The notes: a model not told the origin generated them from the sequence alone. Counted from the first letter of the stretch, positions 1 to 7,220 are shown. The stretch: 11,700 nt of DNA from UMGS1279 sp045577495 (GCA_045577495.1 JAZNIK010000084.1:1-11700), one strand, 5' to 3'. Numbers and translations: made by a program.

Positions 1-2172
1 AAAGAGCAATCTTTAAATGATAGTGAATTAACCACACAGCCCCCTCTTGTTCAAAGGGTGGAAGAAGAAAAAATAATTAAACCCGATGAAAATGTCGGGC
101 AGGATGATGCAGAATATACCATTTTAGAAAAGCCGGAGGATGTATCAAACCGCTATTCAACTCTAGAGCAGTTTTTGGCAGAGAGCGAAGAAGCGTTTGA
201 TAATTTGCCAAAGCCGAAAAACCGAAAAATATTAAAAATTATTATATCTGTAATTTTGGTTATTGCGGTTTTATTTGCAGCATATTTCGGATATGAGTGG
301 TATTTTCAGCCAATGCAAACAACAACGGTCAATTATAACGCTAAAGCGCTTTATGGTCAGGCGTGGGAGGGTTTGCCACAAAATATGCTTTATAAGTTTG
401 GTAAACTTTATCAAACAAATAAAGATGTATTTGGTTGGCTTAACCTACCCAACACATCAGTAAATCTTCCGGTTGTTACATCGGCAAATAGGTCCCAGCT
501 TTATTACGAAACTCATTTGTTTGATGGTAGCGTAAATCGTTTTGGAACGCTTTATACCGATAGTGTTAGTGACCCCGAAAGTTACACCAGAAACATAACT
601 ATTTACGGCAAAGATATTAAAAAGCGGGGTATGCTCTCGGATATAAAAAAATATCTTGATATTGAGCATTATAAGGAGGCGCCAACCTTTTCATTTGATA
701 CCTTGTATCTTGAAAACAAATGGAAGGTTTTTTCGGTTTTTGAGTTTGATAATGCTAAAACTAATCAGGTGATAAAAACAACCTTTTTTGATGATACAGA
801 ATTTGAAAGCTACCTTAAACAGCTTAAAAAGGCATCGGTCATAAAAACAGATATTGAGATAAATGCAGATGACCAACTCGTTTCTCTTGTTTGTGTGGGC
901 TCCAAAAGTAGCACAGCAGTAGTTGCGCGTAGAGTACGAGATGAAGAATCACCCTTGGTTGACGTTACAGGTAGCAACCAAAACGATTTGCAGTATGCAT
1001 CGGATATCCCCGAAAGCAGTAGCGATTTGGCGGTTATGACTCCTTCTGTTTTTCAGGAGATAAGCAGTGAAGTTTCATCGGCAACCTCGTCTAAAAATGA
1101 TAAGGTTTCATCAAAAAAAGAGTCTTCAAGTAAATATGAGCAACAGGAACCTACTTCCTCAAAGGTGGTTGTTAAGCCTAACTCATCAAAGCCAAATAAC
1201 AGTAAACCCCAAAGTAGCAGTAAACCTGTTTCTTCCTCCTCAAAGGAGTCTTCTACCATTTCAAGCAGTAGTTCGTCTAAACCTTTAAGTAGCAGTTCGG
1301 TTGATGATACTTCATCCGCGGTAAGCAATAATAATACCTCCTCAAAGGAGGAAAACACCCCTGCAGGTAAGCTTCCTACATTAACCGTTAAAAACTCCTT
1401 TAATAATCAAAAGGTAAGCGGACCTGCAACGGCTATTATTGCACAGATTTTAGAGGCAGAGATGGGCTCTGGTTATCATATCGAAGCGCTTAAAGCTCAG
1501 GCTGTAGCGGCATATTCGTGGCTTCTTTGTAACGGCTCGGCAGACGGAAAATACCCAACCGCGCCTATGAAAACCGCAGGCGAAAATGCCTTAAAAGCGG
1601 CAGAGGCGGTTGCGGGTACAGTTGCCGTTTATAAAGGCGAGGTAGCCCAAACCTATTATTATGCAACCTCGGCGGGTAAAACTGCAAAAAGTAGTGATAT
1701 CTGGTCGGCGCAGATACCCTATTTGGTAAGTGTTGATTCTTCGGTAGATAAAAACGCATCAAAATTCCAAACCATCAATTCTTACCCCGCGAAGGATATC
1801 GCCGCCAGAGCAAAGGAACTCTTAGGTGTTGACCTTAACAAAATTAAGGATAAAACAAAATGGTTTAAGTGCACATATGATGAAAACAATCTCTATGTTC
1901 GTACCGTAACAATAGGTGATAGCCTTCAAAAAGGCCCCTATCTTAGAAATGTTTTCTTTACGGGAGATTTCACACCGCTTCGTTCAAGTGCGTATAAAAT
2001 CACCTATAATAAGGCTGATGATAAGTTTGTATTTACTGTTCGTGGCTATGGTCACGGCGTTGGTATGAGCCAGACGGGCGCAAACGCATACGCAAAAAAC
2101 GGCAAGTCGTATGAATGGATTTTAAAACATTATTATAAGGGCATTAGTTTTGGCACATATTTTGTAGATTAA
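1..2172 (+). CDS. Membrane-anchored class-B-sortase-like / SpoIID (lytic transglycosylase) fusion protein, 5' partial
   Basis: The frame is open from base 1. A GTG at 58 could start it, but AAAGG abuts that GTG too closely for a ribosome-binding site and the 19 codons before it read as the same acidic protein, so the gene probably begins upstream. Residues here are counted from base 1 (723 in the window). In order: an acidic cytoplasmic segment to about 73; one membrane helix at about 76-96; a class-B-sortase-like domain at about 125-315; a Ser/Lys-rich linker at about 337-454; and a SpoIID/LytB-like domain at about 459-723. The sortase part keeps Cys298 but has YGK (Lys204) where the family has YGH, and lacks the usual Arg before the VVARRV strand. 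The SpoIID part keeps AEM (Glu487, the expected catalytic acid), TSAGKT, and RGYGHGVGMSQTG (681-693). Inference: an extracytoplasmic glycan-cleaving enzyme whose sortase module binds or scaffolds rather than transpeptidates. Domain calls are confident; the role is not. Confidence 0.88.
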   Translation, partial: KEQSLNDSELTTQPPLVQRVEEEKIIKPDENVGQDDAEYTILEKPEDVSNRYSTLEQFLAESEEAFDNLPKPKNRKILKIIISVILVIAVLFAAYFGYEWYFQPMQTTTVNYNAKALYGQAWEGLPQNMLYKFGKLYQTNKDVFGWLNLPNTSVNLPVVTSANRSQLYYETHLFDGSVNRFGTLYTDSVSDPESYTRNITIYGKDIKKRGMLSDIKKYLDIEHYKEAPTFSFDTLYLENKWKVFSVFEFDNAKTNQVIKTTFFDDTEFESYLKQLKKASVIKTDIEINADDQLVSLVCVGSKSSTAVVARRVRDEESPLVDVTGSNQNDLQYASDIPESSSDLAVMTPSVFQEISSEVSSATSSKNDKVSSKKESSSKYEQQEPTSSKVVVKPNSSKPNNSKPQSSSKPVSSSSKESSTISSSSSSKPLSSSSVDDTSSAVSNNNTSSKEENTPAGKLPTLTVKNSFNNQKVSGPATAIIAQILEAEMGSGYHIEALKAQAVAAYSWLLCNGSADGKYPTAPMKTAGENALKAAEAVAGTVAVYKGEVAQTYYYATSAGKTAKSSDIWSAQIPYLVSVDSSVDKNASKFQTINSYPAKDIAARAKELLGVDLNKIKDKTKWFKCTYDENNLYVRTVTIGDSLQKGPYLRNVFFTGDFTPLRSSAYKITYNKADDKFVFTVRGYGHGVGMSQTGANAYAKNGKSYEWILKHYYKGISFGTYFVD

Positions 2173-2182
2173 AGCATACAAA

Positions 2183-2217
2183 AACACGCCGCATCACAAT
2201 TCGTGATGCGGCGTGTT
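2183..2217 (-). terminator. Hairpin terminator between convergent genes, best suited to uppP
   Basis: A perfect 15-bp stem (2183-2197 with 2203-2217) encloses a 5-base loop (AATTC). It begins three bases past the uppP stop codon on the minus strand, where the stem runs into a short T tract (GTTTTTG). On the plus strand the stem is followed by CACTTATGC with no T run, so it would be a weaker terminator for the upstream fusion gene. Confidence 0.8.
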
Positions 2218-2220
2218 CAC

Positions 2221-3063
2221 TTATGCAAATAACACAAACCCTAAAACAATCAGACCCAAAACAATTCTGTAGTAACCAAAGAATGAGAAGTTACGCTTTT
2301 TAACATAATTCATAAGTCCTTTAATAGCGATTACCGAAACAACAAACGAAATTGCCATACCAACAATCAGGATAACAACTTCCTCTAAACTAAAGGTTGT
2401 TTCCATTAAGAACTTAACAAGCTTTAGTCCACTTGCGCCAACCATTGTGGGAATTGCAAGGAAAAAACTAAATTCTGCGGCGGTGGGTCGGCTAAGACCA
2501 ATAAGTATTGCACCTAATATGGTAGCGCCTGAACGAGATGTGCCGGGAATCATTGCAAGTACTTGAAAGCAACCAATAATAGCGGCGGCGGAGTAGGTTA
2601 TTTCACCTGTTGAATTTATTTTTGAGGCGCGATTTTTGTTAAATTGCTCGACCACAATAAATAAAATGCCATATAAAATAAGGGTTATTGCAACGGTTGT
2701 TTTGTTGTAAAGGTGGGTATCTAAAAAATCATCAAGCGGCAAACCGATAATAGCGGCGGGGAGTGATGCAATAAGCACCTTAACCCAAAGGTTTATCGAA
2801 TCAGTTTTAAGGTATCGCTGAAGCCCTAACTGTGCAGAGTTGTTTTGAAAGGGCCAAAGCTTTTTAAAAAACAATAAAAGCACCGCAATAATTGCACCAA
2901 GTTGAATTACTACCTCATACATTTCAAAAAAGGCGGGACTTGTTTTGCTGAAAGGAATAAGCTCCTCAAGTAAAATCAAATGCCCTGTACTGCTAATGGG
3001 CAACCATTCGGTAATACCCTCAACTATTCCGTAAAGAACGGATTTTAAAATATCAATTATCAT
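2221..3063 (-). CDS. uppP: Undecaprenyl-diphosphatase UppP (BacA family)
   Basis: This integral membrane enzyme removes a phosphate from undecaprenyl pyrophosphate to regenerate the lipid carrier for peptidoglycan and other wall polymers; extra copies give bacitracin resistance in known species. The 280-residue product has the normal family length and is hydrophobic throughout. Both signature regions are present: EGITEWLPISSTGHL (residues 15-29) and PGTSRSGATI (173-182), which together form the phosphatase site. The ATG at 3063 is chosen because GGGAGG lies about nine bases before it; a longer frame from 3090 would put that ribosome-binding site inside the gene. It is divergent from the DMT transporter and convergent with the sortase/SpoIID gene, so it is probably monocistronic. 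The candidate promoter is at 3144-3171. The family call is firm. Confidence 0.97.
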   Translation of the reverse strand: MIIDILKSVLYGIVEGITEWLPISSTGHLILLEELIPFSKTSPAFFEMYEVVIQLGAIIAVLLLFFKKLWPFQNNSAQLGLQRYLKTDSINLWVKVLIASLPAAIIGLPLDDFLDTHLYNKTTVAITLILYGILFIVVEQFNKNRASKINSTGEITYSAAAIIGCFQVLAMIPGTSRSGATILGAILIGLSRPTAAEFSFFLAIPTMVGASGLKLVKFLMETTFSLEEVVILIVGMAISFVVSVIAIKGLMNYVKKRNFSFFGYYRIVLGLIVLGFVLFA

Positions 3064-3135
3064 AAGTGTTTTCCTCCCAACGATTAACATTTTAGCATAA
3101 AACTTTAAAAAAGTATATAAAAAAATAAAAAAAGA

Positions 3136-3165
3136 TTGCCCTTAATATAAAACTTGTGCTATACT
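3136..3165 (+). promoter_or_regulatory. Candidate extended -10 promoter for the DMT transporter
   Basis: TTGCCC (3136-3141) and TATACT (3160-3165) are 18 bases apart, and TGC directly before the -10 makes it an extended -10 element. The predicted start near 3172 gives a leader of about 25 bases to the ATG at 3197. Confidence 0.65.
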
Positions 3166-3171
3166 TGTAAA
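3144..3171 (-). promoter_or_regulatory. Candidate sigma-A promoter for uppP
   Basis: Reading the minus strand, TTTACA (3171-3166), a 16-base spacer and TATATT (3149-3144) make a reasonable sigma-A promoter. Transcription would start near 3137 and leave a leader of roughly 75 bases before the uppP ATG. It overlaps the plus-strand promoter of the transporter almost completely. Confidence 0.5.
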
Positions 3172-3196
3172 ATAATATGTTCAAAAGGGTGTTTTA

Positions 3197-4123
3197 ATGA
3201 AAAATAAAACTCAGTTAAAGGGTAGTTTAATGTTGCTTTTGGCGGCGTTTATTTGGGGTTCAACCTTTGTGGCGCAGGATAAAGCCTTAACTCAGCCCTT
3301 TACCTTTATATGTTGCAGAATGCTTTTGGGCTCTGTGGTCTTATTGCCTGTTATTGCGGTGTTTGATATTATTGCAAAAAAAAGAGGTAAAGTTCCAAAA
3401 GATTTCAAGGTACTTTCTTTTACCAAAACCGAGCTTTTAAGCGGTTGTATATGTGGTGTTATACTTTTTATTGCGGCATCGCTTCAGCAGTATGGAATAT
3501 TCTTTTATCCAAGCGAACAGGCGGCGGCAGGTAAATCGGGATTTATAACCGCCCTTTATATAGTTTTGGTTCCAATAGCTAGTCTTTTTATGCATAAAAA
3601 GGCGGGAGTAAATATTTGGGTTAGCGTTGTTATAGCAACGGTGGGTATGTATCTGCTCTGCGTTAAGGATGGGTTTAAAATACATACCGCCGACCTAATA
3701 TTACTTCTTTGCGCGTTTGGGTATACTGCGCATATTTTGGTTATTGATAAATTTTCGGCTAAGGTTAACGGAGTTAAGCTTTCGGCATTGCAGTTTTTTG
3801 TATCGGGTGTTTTAGGCTTTACTTTTATGTTCATTTTTGAACAGCCAACACTTTCGGGTATAATCGGTGATACTATTCCCATTTTGTATGCGGGACTACT
3901 TTCAAGCGGCGTTGCGTATACCTTGCAAATATTGGCACAACAAAGAACAAAACCTGCTGTTGCATCGGTTATGATGAGTCTGGAGTCGGTTTTCGCGGTT
4001 CTAACGGGTATGCTTTTTGGCGAGCATATGAGTAATCGTGAAGTTTTGGGTTGTGTGTTAATGTTTGTTGCTGTGCTTTTGGCACAAATAGATTTTTCAG
4101 TTTTCAAAAAAGTCAAAAATTAA
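3197..4123 (+). CDS. EamA/DMT-superfamily transporter
   Basis: A 308-residue membrane protein of the drug/metabolite transporter superfamily, whose members carry amino acids, nucleotides, drugs or other small metabolites; the substrate cannot be told from sequence. It shows the tandem EamA layout of about ten hydrophobic helices. The first repeat opens with AAFIWGSTFVAQ (residues 16-27). The second contains SGVAYTLQILAQQRTKPAVA followed by MSLESVFAVLTGMLFGE, the usual end of the second EamA repeat. Length is typical. The ATG at 3197 has AAAAGGG about seven bases upstream. It is divergent from uppP and followed by its own terminator, so it is probably transcribed alone. Its location next to uppP does not by itself imply a role in the envelope. 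Confidence 0.93.
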   Translation: MKNKTQLKGSLMLLLAAFIWGSTFVAQDKALTQPFTFICCRMLLGSVVLLPVIAVFDIIAKKRGKVPKDFKVLSFTKTELLSGCICGVILFIAASLQQYGIFFYPSEQAAAGKSGFITALYIVLVPIASLFMHKKAGVNIWVSVVIATVGMYLLCVKDGFKIHTADLILLLCAFGYTAHILVIDKFSAKVNGVKLSALQFFVSGVLGFTFMFIFEQPTLSGIIGDTIPILYAGLLSSGVAYTLQILAQQRTKPAVASVMMSLESVFAVLTGMLFGEHMSNREVLGCVLMFVAVLLAQIDFSVFKKVKN

Positions 4124-4127
4124 AATT

Positions 4128-4160
4128 AGGGTTTTGAGGCAGTATCCTCAAAACCCTTTT
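4128..4160. terminator. Bidirectional intrinsic terminator
   Basis: The stem GGGTTTTGAGG / CCTCAAAACCC (4129-4139 with 4146-4156), extended by one A-T pair, encloses a 6-base loop. It is followed by TTTT on the plus strand, while the minus strand reads into TAATTTTA. It separates the convergent transporter and carboxypeptidase genes and lies within a few bases of both stop codons. Confidence 0.85.
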
Positions 4161-4163
4161 AAG

Positions 4164-5498
4164 TTATTTTATTCTAACTCGCCTTCTGTGGCGGCGTTTT
4201 CTTCTGCGGTTTAAAAGATAGATATATAGTATAAAAACTAGTATTATTCCACCAACGCAAAGCAAAAAAACTTTCATATATTTACTGCCAAAAAAGTTGG
4301 TAAAGCCTTTAACAAAGGCAAGCATAGCACTTTTTTCAACCGAGGTCATAGCAACCACCGAAACAGTATCCAAAACCTCACCCGCATATTTAACGGTTGC
4401 AGTTCCAAGAACATCGCCCTGTTTAATAGGGGCGGTGGCAGGGGAGGAGTTAAGGTCGATTTCAATATCAATGGTAGACTGATCTGCATTTTTGGGAACA
4501 ACCGCATTTACGGGTTTTTGCAAAACAAGGGTTACAAAATCGGCATCCTTGCCAAGCTCTACAGGGCATTCGCCAACGGGAGTTTTTGAGTCATAAACTT
4601 GACGGTATTCAAAATCGTTAAACACCCACTCGTATAAGGCTTTGGTTTCTGAAAACTCGTAGCGTACCTTTTGACCTGCATCGTTATAAACGGGGCATTT
4701 CATTAAAACGCAGATGTATGATGCACCGTTTTTCTCGGCAACAGAAACGAGGCAACGCCCAGCGTCATCGGTGTATCCTGTTTTGCCACCCTTAACTGCA
4801 CTGTAATAACTACCAGGTAGCATTGAATTTGGGTCTTGAATAAAAACGGTTGTGGCTAAAAGCCTTTTGTTAGGATTTTTGTTTGTGGCGGGTAGGGGAT
4901 GCCTTATGGTGCCAAAAATCTCCTTAAAGGTTTCGTTTTTTAGCGCGTGTTTAGTTAGCAAAAACATATCCTTAGGTGTTGTGTAGTGCCCAGTATCGTG
5001 CAGACCGTGAGCGTTCATATAGCGCGAACCGGTCATACCAAGTTGTTTTGCTTTTTGATTCATCTTTTGAACAAAGCCCTCAATCGAGCCACCAAAATGC
5101 TTTGCCAAAACATTTGCGGCATCGTTTGCCGAGTGAACAAGCAGAATATACAAAAGCTCCAACGCCGAAAACTGCTCACCCTCAACAAGCCCCAAAACAG
5201 AGGAGTCTGTACCAAGCAAAATATCAAGCTCGTTCTTTTGGGCGGTTACCATAACGCTTTCGGGGTTTTTGCACTCGTCTAACACCACAACTGCTGTCAT
5301 TATTTTGGTTAGAGAGGCAGGATAAAAACGCGTCTCGGCGTTTTTGTCATAAATGATGGCACCTGTATCGGCACTCGCTAGAATACAACCCTCACCGGTA
5401 ATTGAAAATGTAGAGGGCTTGTAGGCTAAAGTGGGAGTAACAAGCACACTTAAAAAAATAAAAATCGAAATAAAAACACAAATGAATTTTTTTACCAT
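4164..5498 (-). CDS. D-alanyl-D-alanine carboxypeptidase, peptidase S11 (DacA/DacF type)
   Basis: A penicillin-binding serine enzyme that trims the terminal D-Ala from peptidoglycan stem peptides outside the cell. The 444-residue product starts with a signal sequence (MVKKFICVFISIFIFL, cleavage plausible after TLA near residue 25). All three catalytic motifs are intact: SLTK (62-65, nucleophile Ser62), SAN (123-125) and KTG (239-241). A PBP5-type C-terminal domain follows (about 300-385). The protein ends with a hydrophobic helix (about 409-429) and a very basic tail, RRRKRRHRRRVRIK. The ATG at 5498 is preferred over an upstream start near 5561 because it begins the signal peptide directly and has GGGTGA upstream, although that ribosome-binding site is only moderate. 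It is divergent from the metallophosphoesterase and convergent with the transporter. The enzyme class is certain; the paralogue name (dacA, dacB or dacF) is not. Confidence 0.95.
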   Translation of the reverse strand: MVKKFICVFISIFIFLSVLVTPTLAYKPSTFSITGEGCILASADTGAIIYDKNAETRFYPASLTKIMTAVVVLDECKNPESVMVTAQKNELDILLGTDSSVLGLVEGEQFSALELLYILLVHSANDAANVLAKHFGGSIEGFVQKMNQKAKQLGMTGSRYMNAHGLHDTGHYTTPKDMFLLTKHALKNETFKEIFGTIRHPLPATNKNPNKRLLATTVFIQDPNSMLPGSYYSAVKGGKTGYTDDAGRCLVSVAEKNGASYICVLMKCPVYNDAGQKVRYEFSETKALYEWVFNDFEYRQVYDSKTPVGECPVELGKDADFVTLVLQKPVNAVVPKNADQSTIDIEIDLNSSPATAPIKQGDVLGTATVKYAGEVLDTVSVVAMTSVEKSAMLAFVKGFTNFFGSKYMKVFLLCVGGIILVFILYIYLLNRRRKRRHRRRVRIK

Positions 5499-5543
5499 AG
5501 ATTTTTCACCCAAGATGTAGTATAATGAATAAAACAAGTTATG

Positions 5544-5556
5544 TACTATAATAGTA
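5544..5556. promoter_or_regulatory. Short inverted repeat overlapping possible -10 elements in the divergent spacer
   Basis: TACTAT-A-ATAGTA is a perfect 6-bp inverted repeat in the 126-base AT-rich spacer between the carboxypeptidase and metallophosphoesterase genes. It contains TATAAT on the plus strand (5547-5552) and TATTAT on the minus strand. A separate TATACT lies at 5524-5519 on the minus strand. No convincing -35 accompanies any of these, so this is only a candidate operator or promoter core. Confidence 0.3.
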
Positions 5557-5624
5557 TACATTATATTTTATAATTTTTAAAGAGTAATTTATATTAAATT
5601 TTTATTTTTTCGGAGGAACGCCTA

Positions 5625-6386
5625 ATGGTATATGTTACAGGTGATATGCATGGCGATGAATCGCGTTTATACGACAAAGAGTGGCGTAAACTAAAAAAAG
5701 GCGATGTTTTAATAGTTTGCGGTGATTTTGGCTTTGTTTGGGATGATAGTCCTAGGGAGCGAAGTACACTTAAATACCTTGGTAGCCGTAAATTTACCGT
5801 CTGTTTTTTAGATGGTTCGCACGAAAATTTTGAGCTTATAAAAAAATGCCGTCAAACCGTTTGGAAGGGTGGCAAGGTACATAGAATATCGGGCAATCTC
5901 TTTCATTTAATGCGTGGCGAAATTTTTAATATTGACGGACATAAAATTTTCGCCTTTGGCGGTGGCGAGAGTTTGGATAAAGAAATAAGGGTTGAGCAAC
6001 AACATTGGTGGAAAACCGAACTTCCTTCACCTGCCGAAATGGCAAGAGGCGCATCTAATTTAGATGAGTGCGCGGGTGCGGTTGACTATATTTTAACCCA
6101 CGAACCACCATCACTTGTAAAAAGCGCAATGCTTCTTCGCTCGGGCGATGCCGACCACGTTAACAAGCTTAACGGCTATTTGGAGGAGATAGGCAAATAT
6201 TGTACCTATAAACAGTGGTATTTTGGCTCACTCCATGAGGATAAACGAATAACCCCAAGGCATACCTGTGTGTTTAATAAAATAATACCTATCGACCAGT
6301 ATATTTACGAGAAAAAGGGCGCTGAGCAACTTCGTATGCAGTTGTTTGATGAGCCTGAATATGCCTTTGCAGGTGAAAATGAATAA
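5625..6386 (+). CDS. Calcineurin-like metallophosphoesterase with altered metal-binding motifs
   Basis: A 253-residue soluble protein of the calcineurin-like phosphoesterase superfamily, with no signal peptide. Motifs in order: GDMHG (Asp7, His9), GDFG (Asp34), DGSHEN (Ser65, His66), LTHEP (His159) and FGSLH (Ser202, His204). Close relatives normally have GNHEN and FGHxH, so the Asn and the first His of the last motif are both replaced by Ser. In well-studied superfamily members those two residues bind one of the two metals, while the ligands of the other metal are all kept here. The ATG at 5625 has CGGAGGAA eight bases upstream. The gene is divergent from the carboxypeptidase and precedes an SGNH hydrolase that has its own promoter. 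The fold is confident; the substrate is unknown and activity may be reduced or altered. Confidence 0.88.
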   Translation: MVYVTGDMHGDESRLYDKEWRKLKKGDVLIVCGDFGFVWDDSPRERSTLKYLGSRKFTVCFLDGSHENFELIKKCRQTVWKGGKVHRISGNLFHLMRGEIFNIDGHKIFAFGGGESLDKEIRVEQQHWWKTELPSPAEMARGASNLDECAGAVDYILTHEPPSLVKSAMLLRSGDADHVNKLNGYLEEIGKYCTYKQWYFGSLHEDKRITPRHTCVFNKIIPIDQYIYEKKGAEQLRMQLFDEPEYAFAGENE

Positions 6387-6435
6387 TAACCCCAAAAAAC
6401 ATGTGATTCCTCCGCAAAAAATCTAAAGAAAGTGA

Positions 6436-6464
6436 TTGACAAGCAAAAAGCAAATTGCTATACT
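6436..6464 (+). promoter_or_regulatory. Strong sigma-A promoter for the SGNH hydrolase
   Basis: A consensus TTGACA (6436-6441) is 17 bases from TATACT (6459-6464), with TGC before the -10 as an extended element. The start near 6471 leaves a short leader to the ATG at 6495. It is one of the two best sigma-A promoters in the window. Confidence 0.88.
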
Positions 6465-6494
6465 TTAGACAAAACCAAAAGGGAGCTGTAAGTT

Positions 6495-7127
6495 ATGGAA
6501 TTAAAAGGATTAAAAATCAACTGCTTGGGCGATAGTATTACACAGGGTTGTGGAGCTAGTGATAGTGCAGAAAAAGGCTATGTTGGTTTGCTTAAAAATA
6601 AATACGGCGCTATTGCCAGAAACTATGGTATCGGCGGTACGCGTTTAGCAAAGCAAAAAACTCCTTCTGAGGAGCCTATATACGACCTTGATTTCTGTTC
6701 AAGATTTGCCGAGATGGATGACGATGCTGACCTTGTTTTAGTTTTTGGCGGTACTAATGATTTTGGCCACGGCGATGCCGAGATAGGATCCTTCGAGGAC
6801 GAAACTTACGATACCTTTTATGGTGCACTTCATACCTTATATAGAGGCCTTATTGAGAAATATCCTTGCTCTAAAATCGTTGTTTTAACACCCTTGCACC
6901 GCTTAGAAGAAAAACTAGGTAGCAAAGAATTAAAGAATTATGTAAATATAATCCGCGAGGTTGCAGAATTTTATTCCTTGCCGGTATTAGACCTTTATAA
7001 ATCGGCGGGTGTTAATCCAATTGTTCCAATTATTAAGGAAAAATATATGCCTGATGGACTTCATCCAAACGATGCGGGATATGAACTTTTAGCAGAGAAA
7101 ATAGCCGCCTTTATAAAGACAATGTAA
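6495..7127 (+). CDS. Cytoplasmic SGNH/GDSL-family hydrolase
   Basis: A 210-residue serine esterase/lipase-like enzyme of the SGNH superfamily, which deacylates small esters, lipids or acetylated sugars. The four marker blocks are present: block I LGDSITQG (nucleophile Ser14), block II YGIGGTRLA (Gly47 region), block III GGTND (Asn88) and block V PDGLHPND (Asp187, His190). The catalytic Ser-Asp-His set and the oxyanion-hole Gly and Asn are therefore intact. There is no signal peptide or membrane helix, so it acts in the cytoplasm. The ATG at 6495 is preceded by AAAAGGGAG. It has its own strong promoter and is not obviously co-regulated with the upstream phosphoesterase. Function is confident at the fold level; the substrate is unknown. 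Confidence 0.92.
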   Translation: MELKGLKINCLGDSITQGCGASDSAEKGYVGLLKNKYGAIARNYGIGGTRLAKQKTPSEEPIYDLDFCSRFAEMDDDADLVLVFGGTNDFGHGDAEIGSFEDETYDTFYGALHTLYRGLIEKYPCSKIVVLTPLHRLEEKLGSKELKNYVNIIREVAEFYSLPVLDLYKSAGVNPIVPIIKEKYMPDGLHPNDAGYELLAEKIAAFIKTM

Positions 7128-7156
7128 TATTTTTTTAAAAAAATAAAAATTTACTA

Positions 7157-7185
7157 TTGCTTTTTTAAAAACTTTGTGTTATTAT
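7157..7185 (+). promoter_or_regulatory. Promoter for rpmE
   Basis: TTGCTT (7157-7162), a 17-base spacer and TATTAT (7180-7185) with TGT immediately upstream (extended -10). The predicted start near 7192 gives a leader of about 29 bases before the L31 start codon. Confidence 0.65.
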
Positions 7186-7220
7186 TCTAATGTTGACCAA
7201 ATTTGAAAAGGGGTGACAGT

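Noticed and set aside
1336..1351. CCTCCT-CAA-AGGAGG palindrome with a Shine-Dalgarno-like half inside the fusion gene
   Set aside because: No start codon follows at proper spacing. The sequence arises from Ser-Ser-Lys-Glu codons that recur in the linker.
1053..1358. A 101-codon minus-strand Glu/Leu-rich frame
   Set aside because: It is the mirror of the Ser-rich linker codons of the fusion gene, with no start signal of its own.
3064..3090. Upstream ATG at 3090 as the uppP start
   Set aside because: The GGGAGG ribosome-binding site lies downstream of that ATG and is well spaced for the ATG at 3063, and UppP proteins normally begin near the latter.
3556..4116. A 186-codon minus-strand frame inside the transporter
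   Set aside because: The EamA motifs on the plus strand explain this DNA; the minus-strand product has no recognisable domain or ribosome-binding site.
7129..7144. ATTTTTTTAAAAAAAT palindrome after the SGNH hydrolase gene
   Set aside because: It has no loop and no G-C pairs, so it is not a credible terminator; it is an A/T run in AT-rich DNA.
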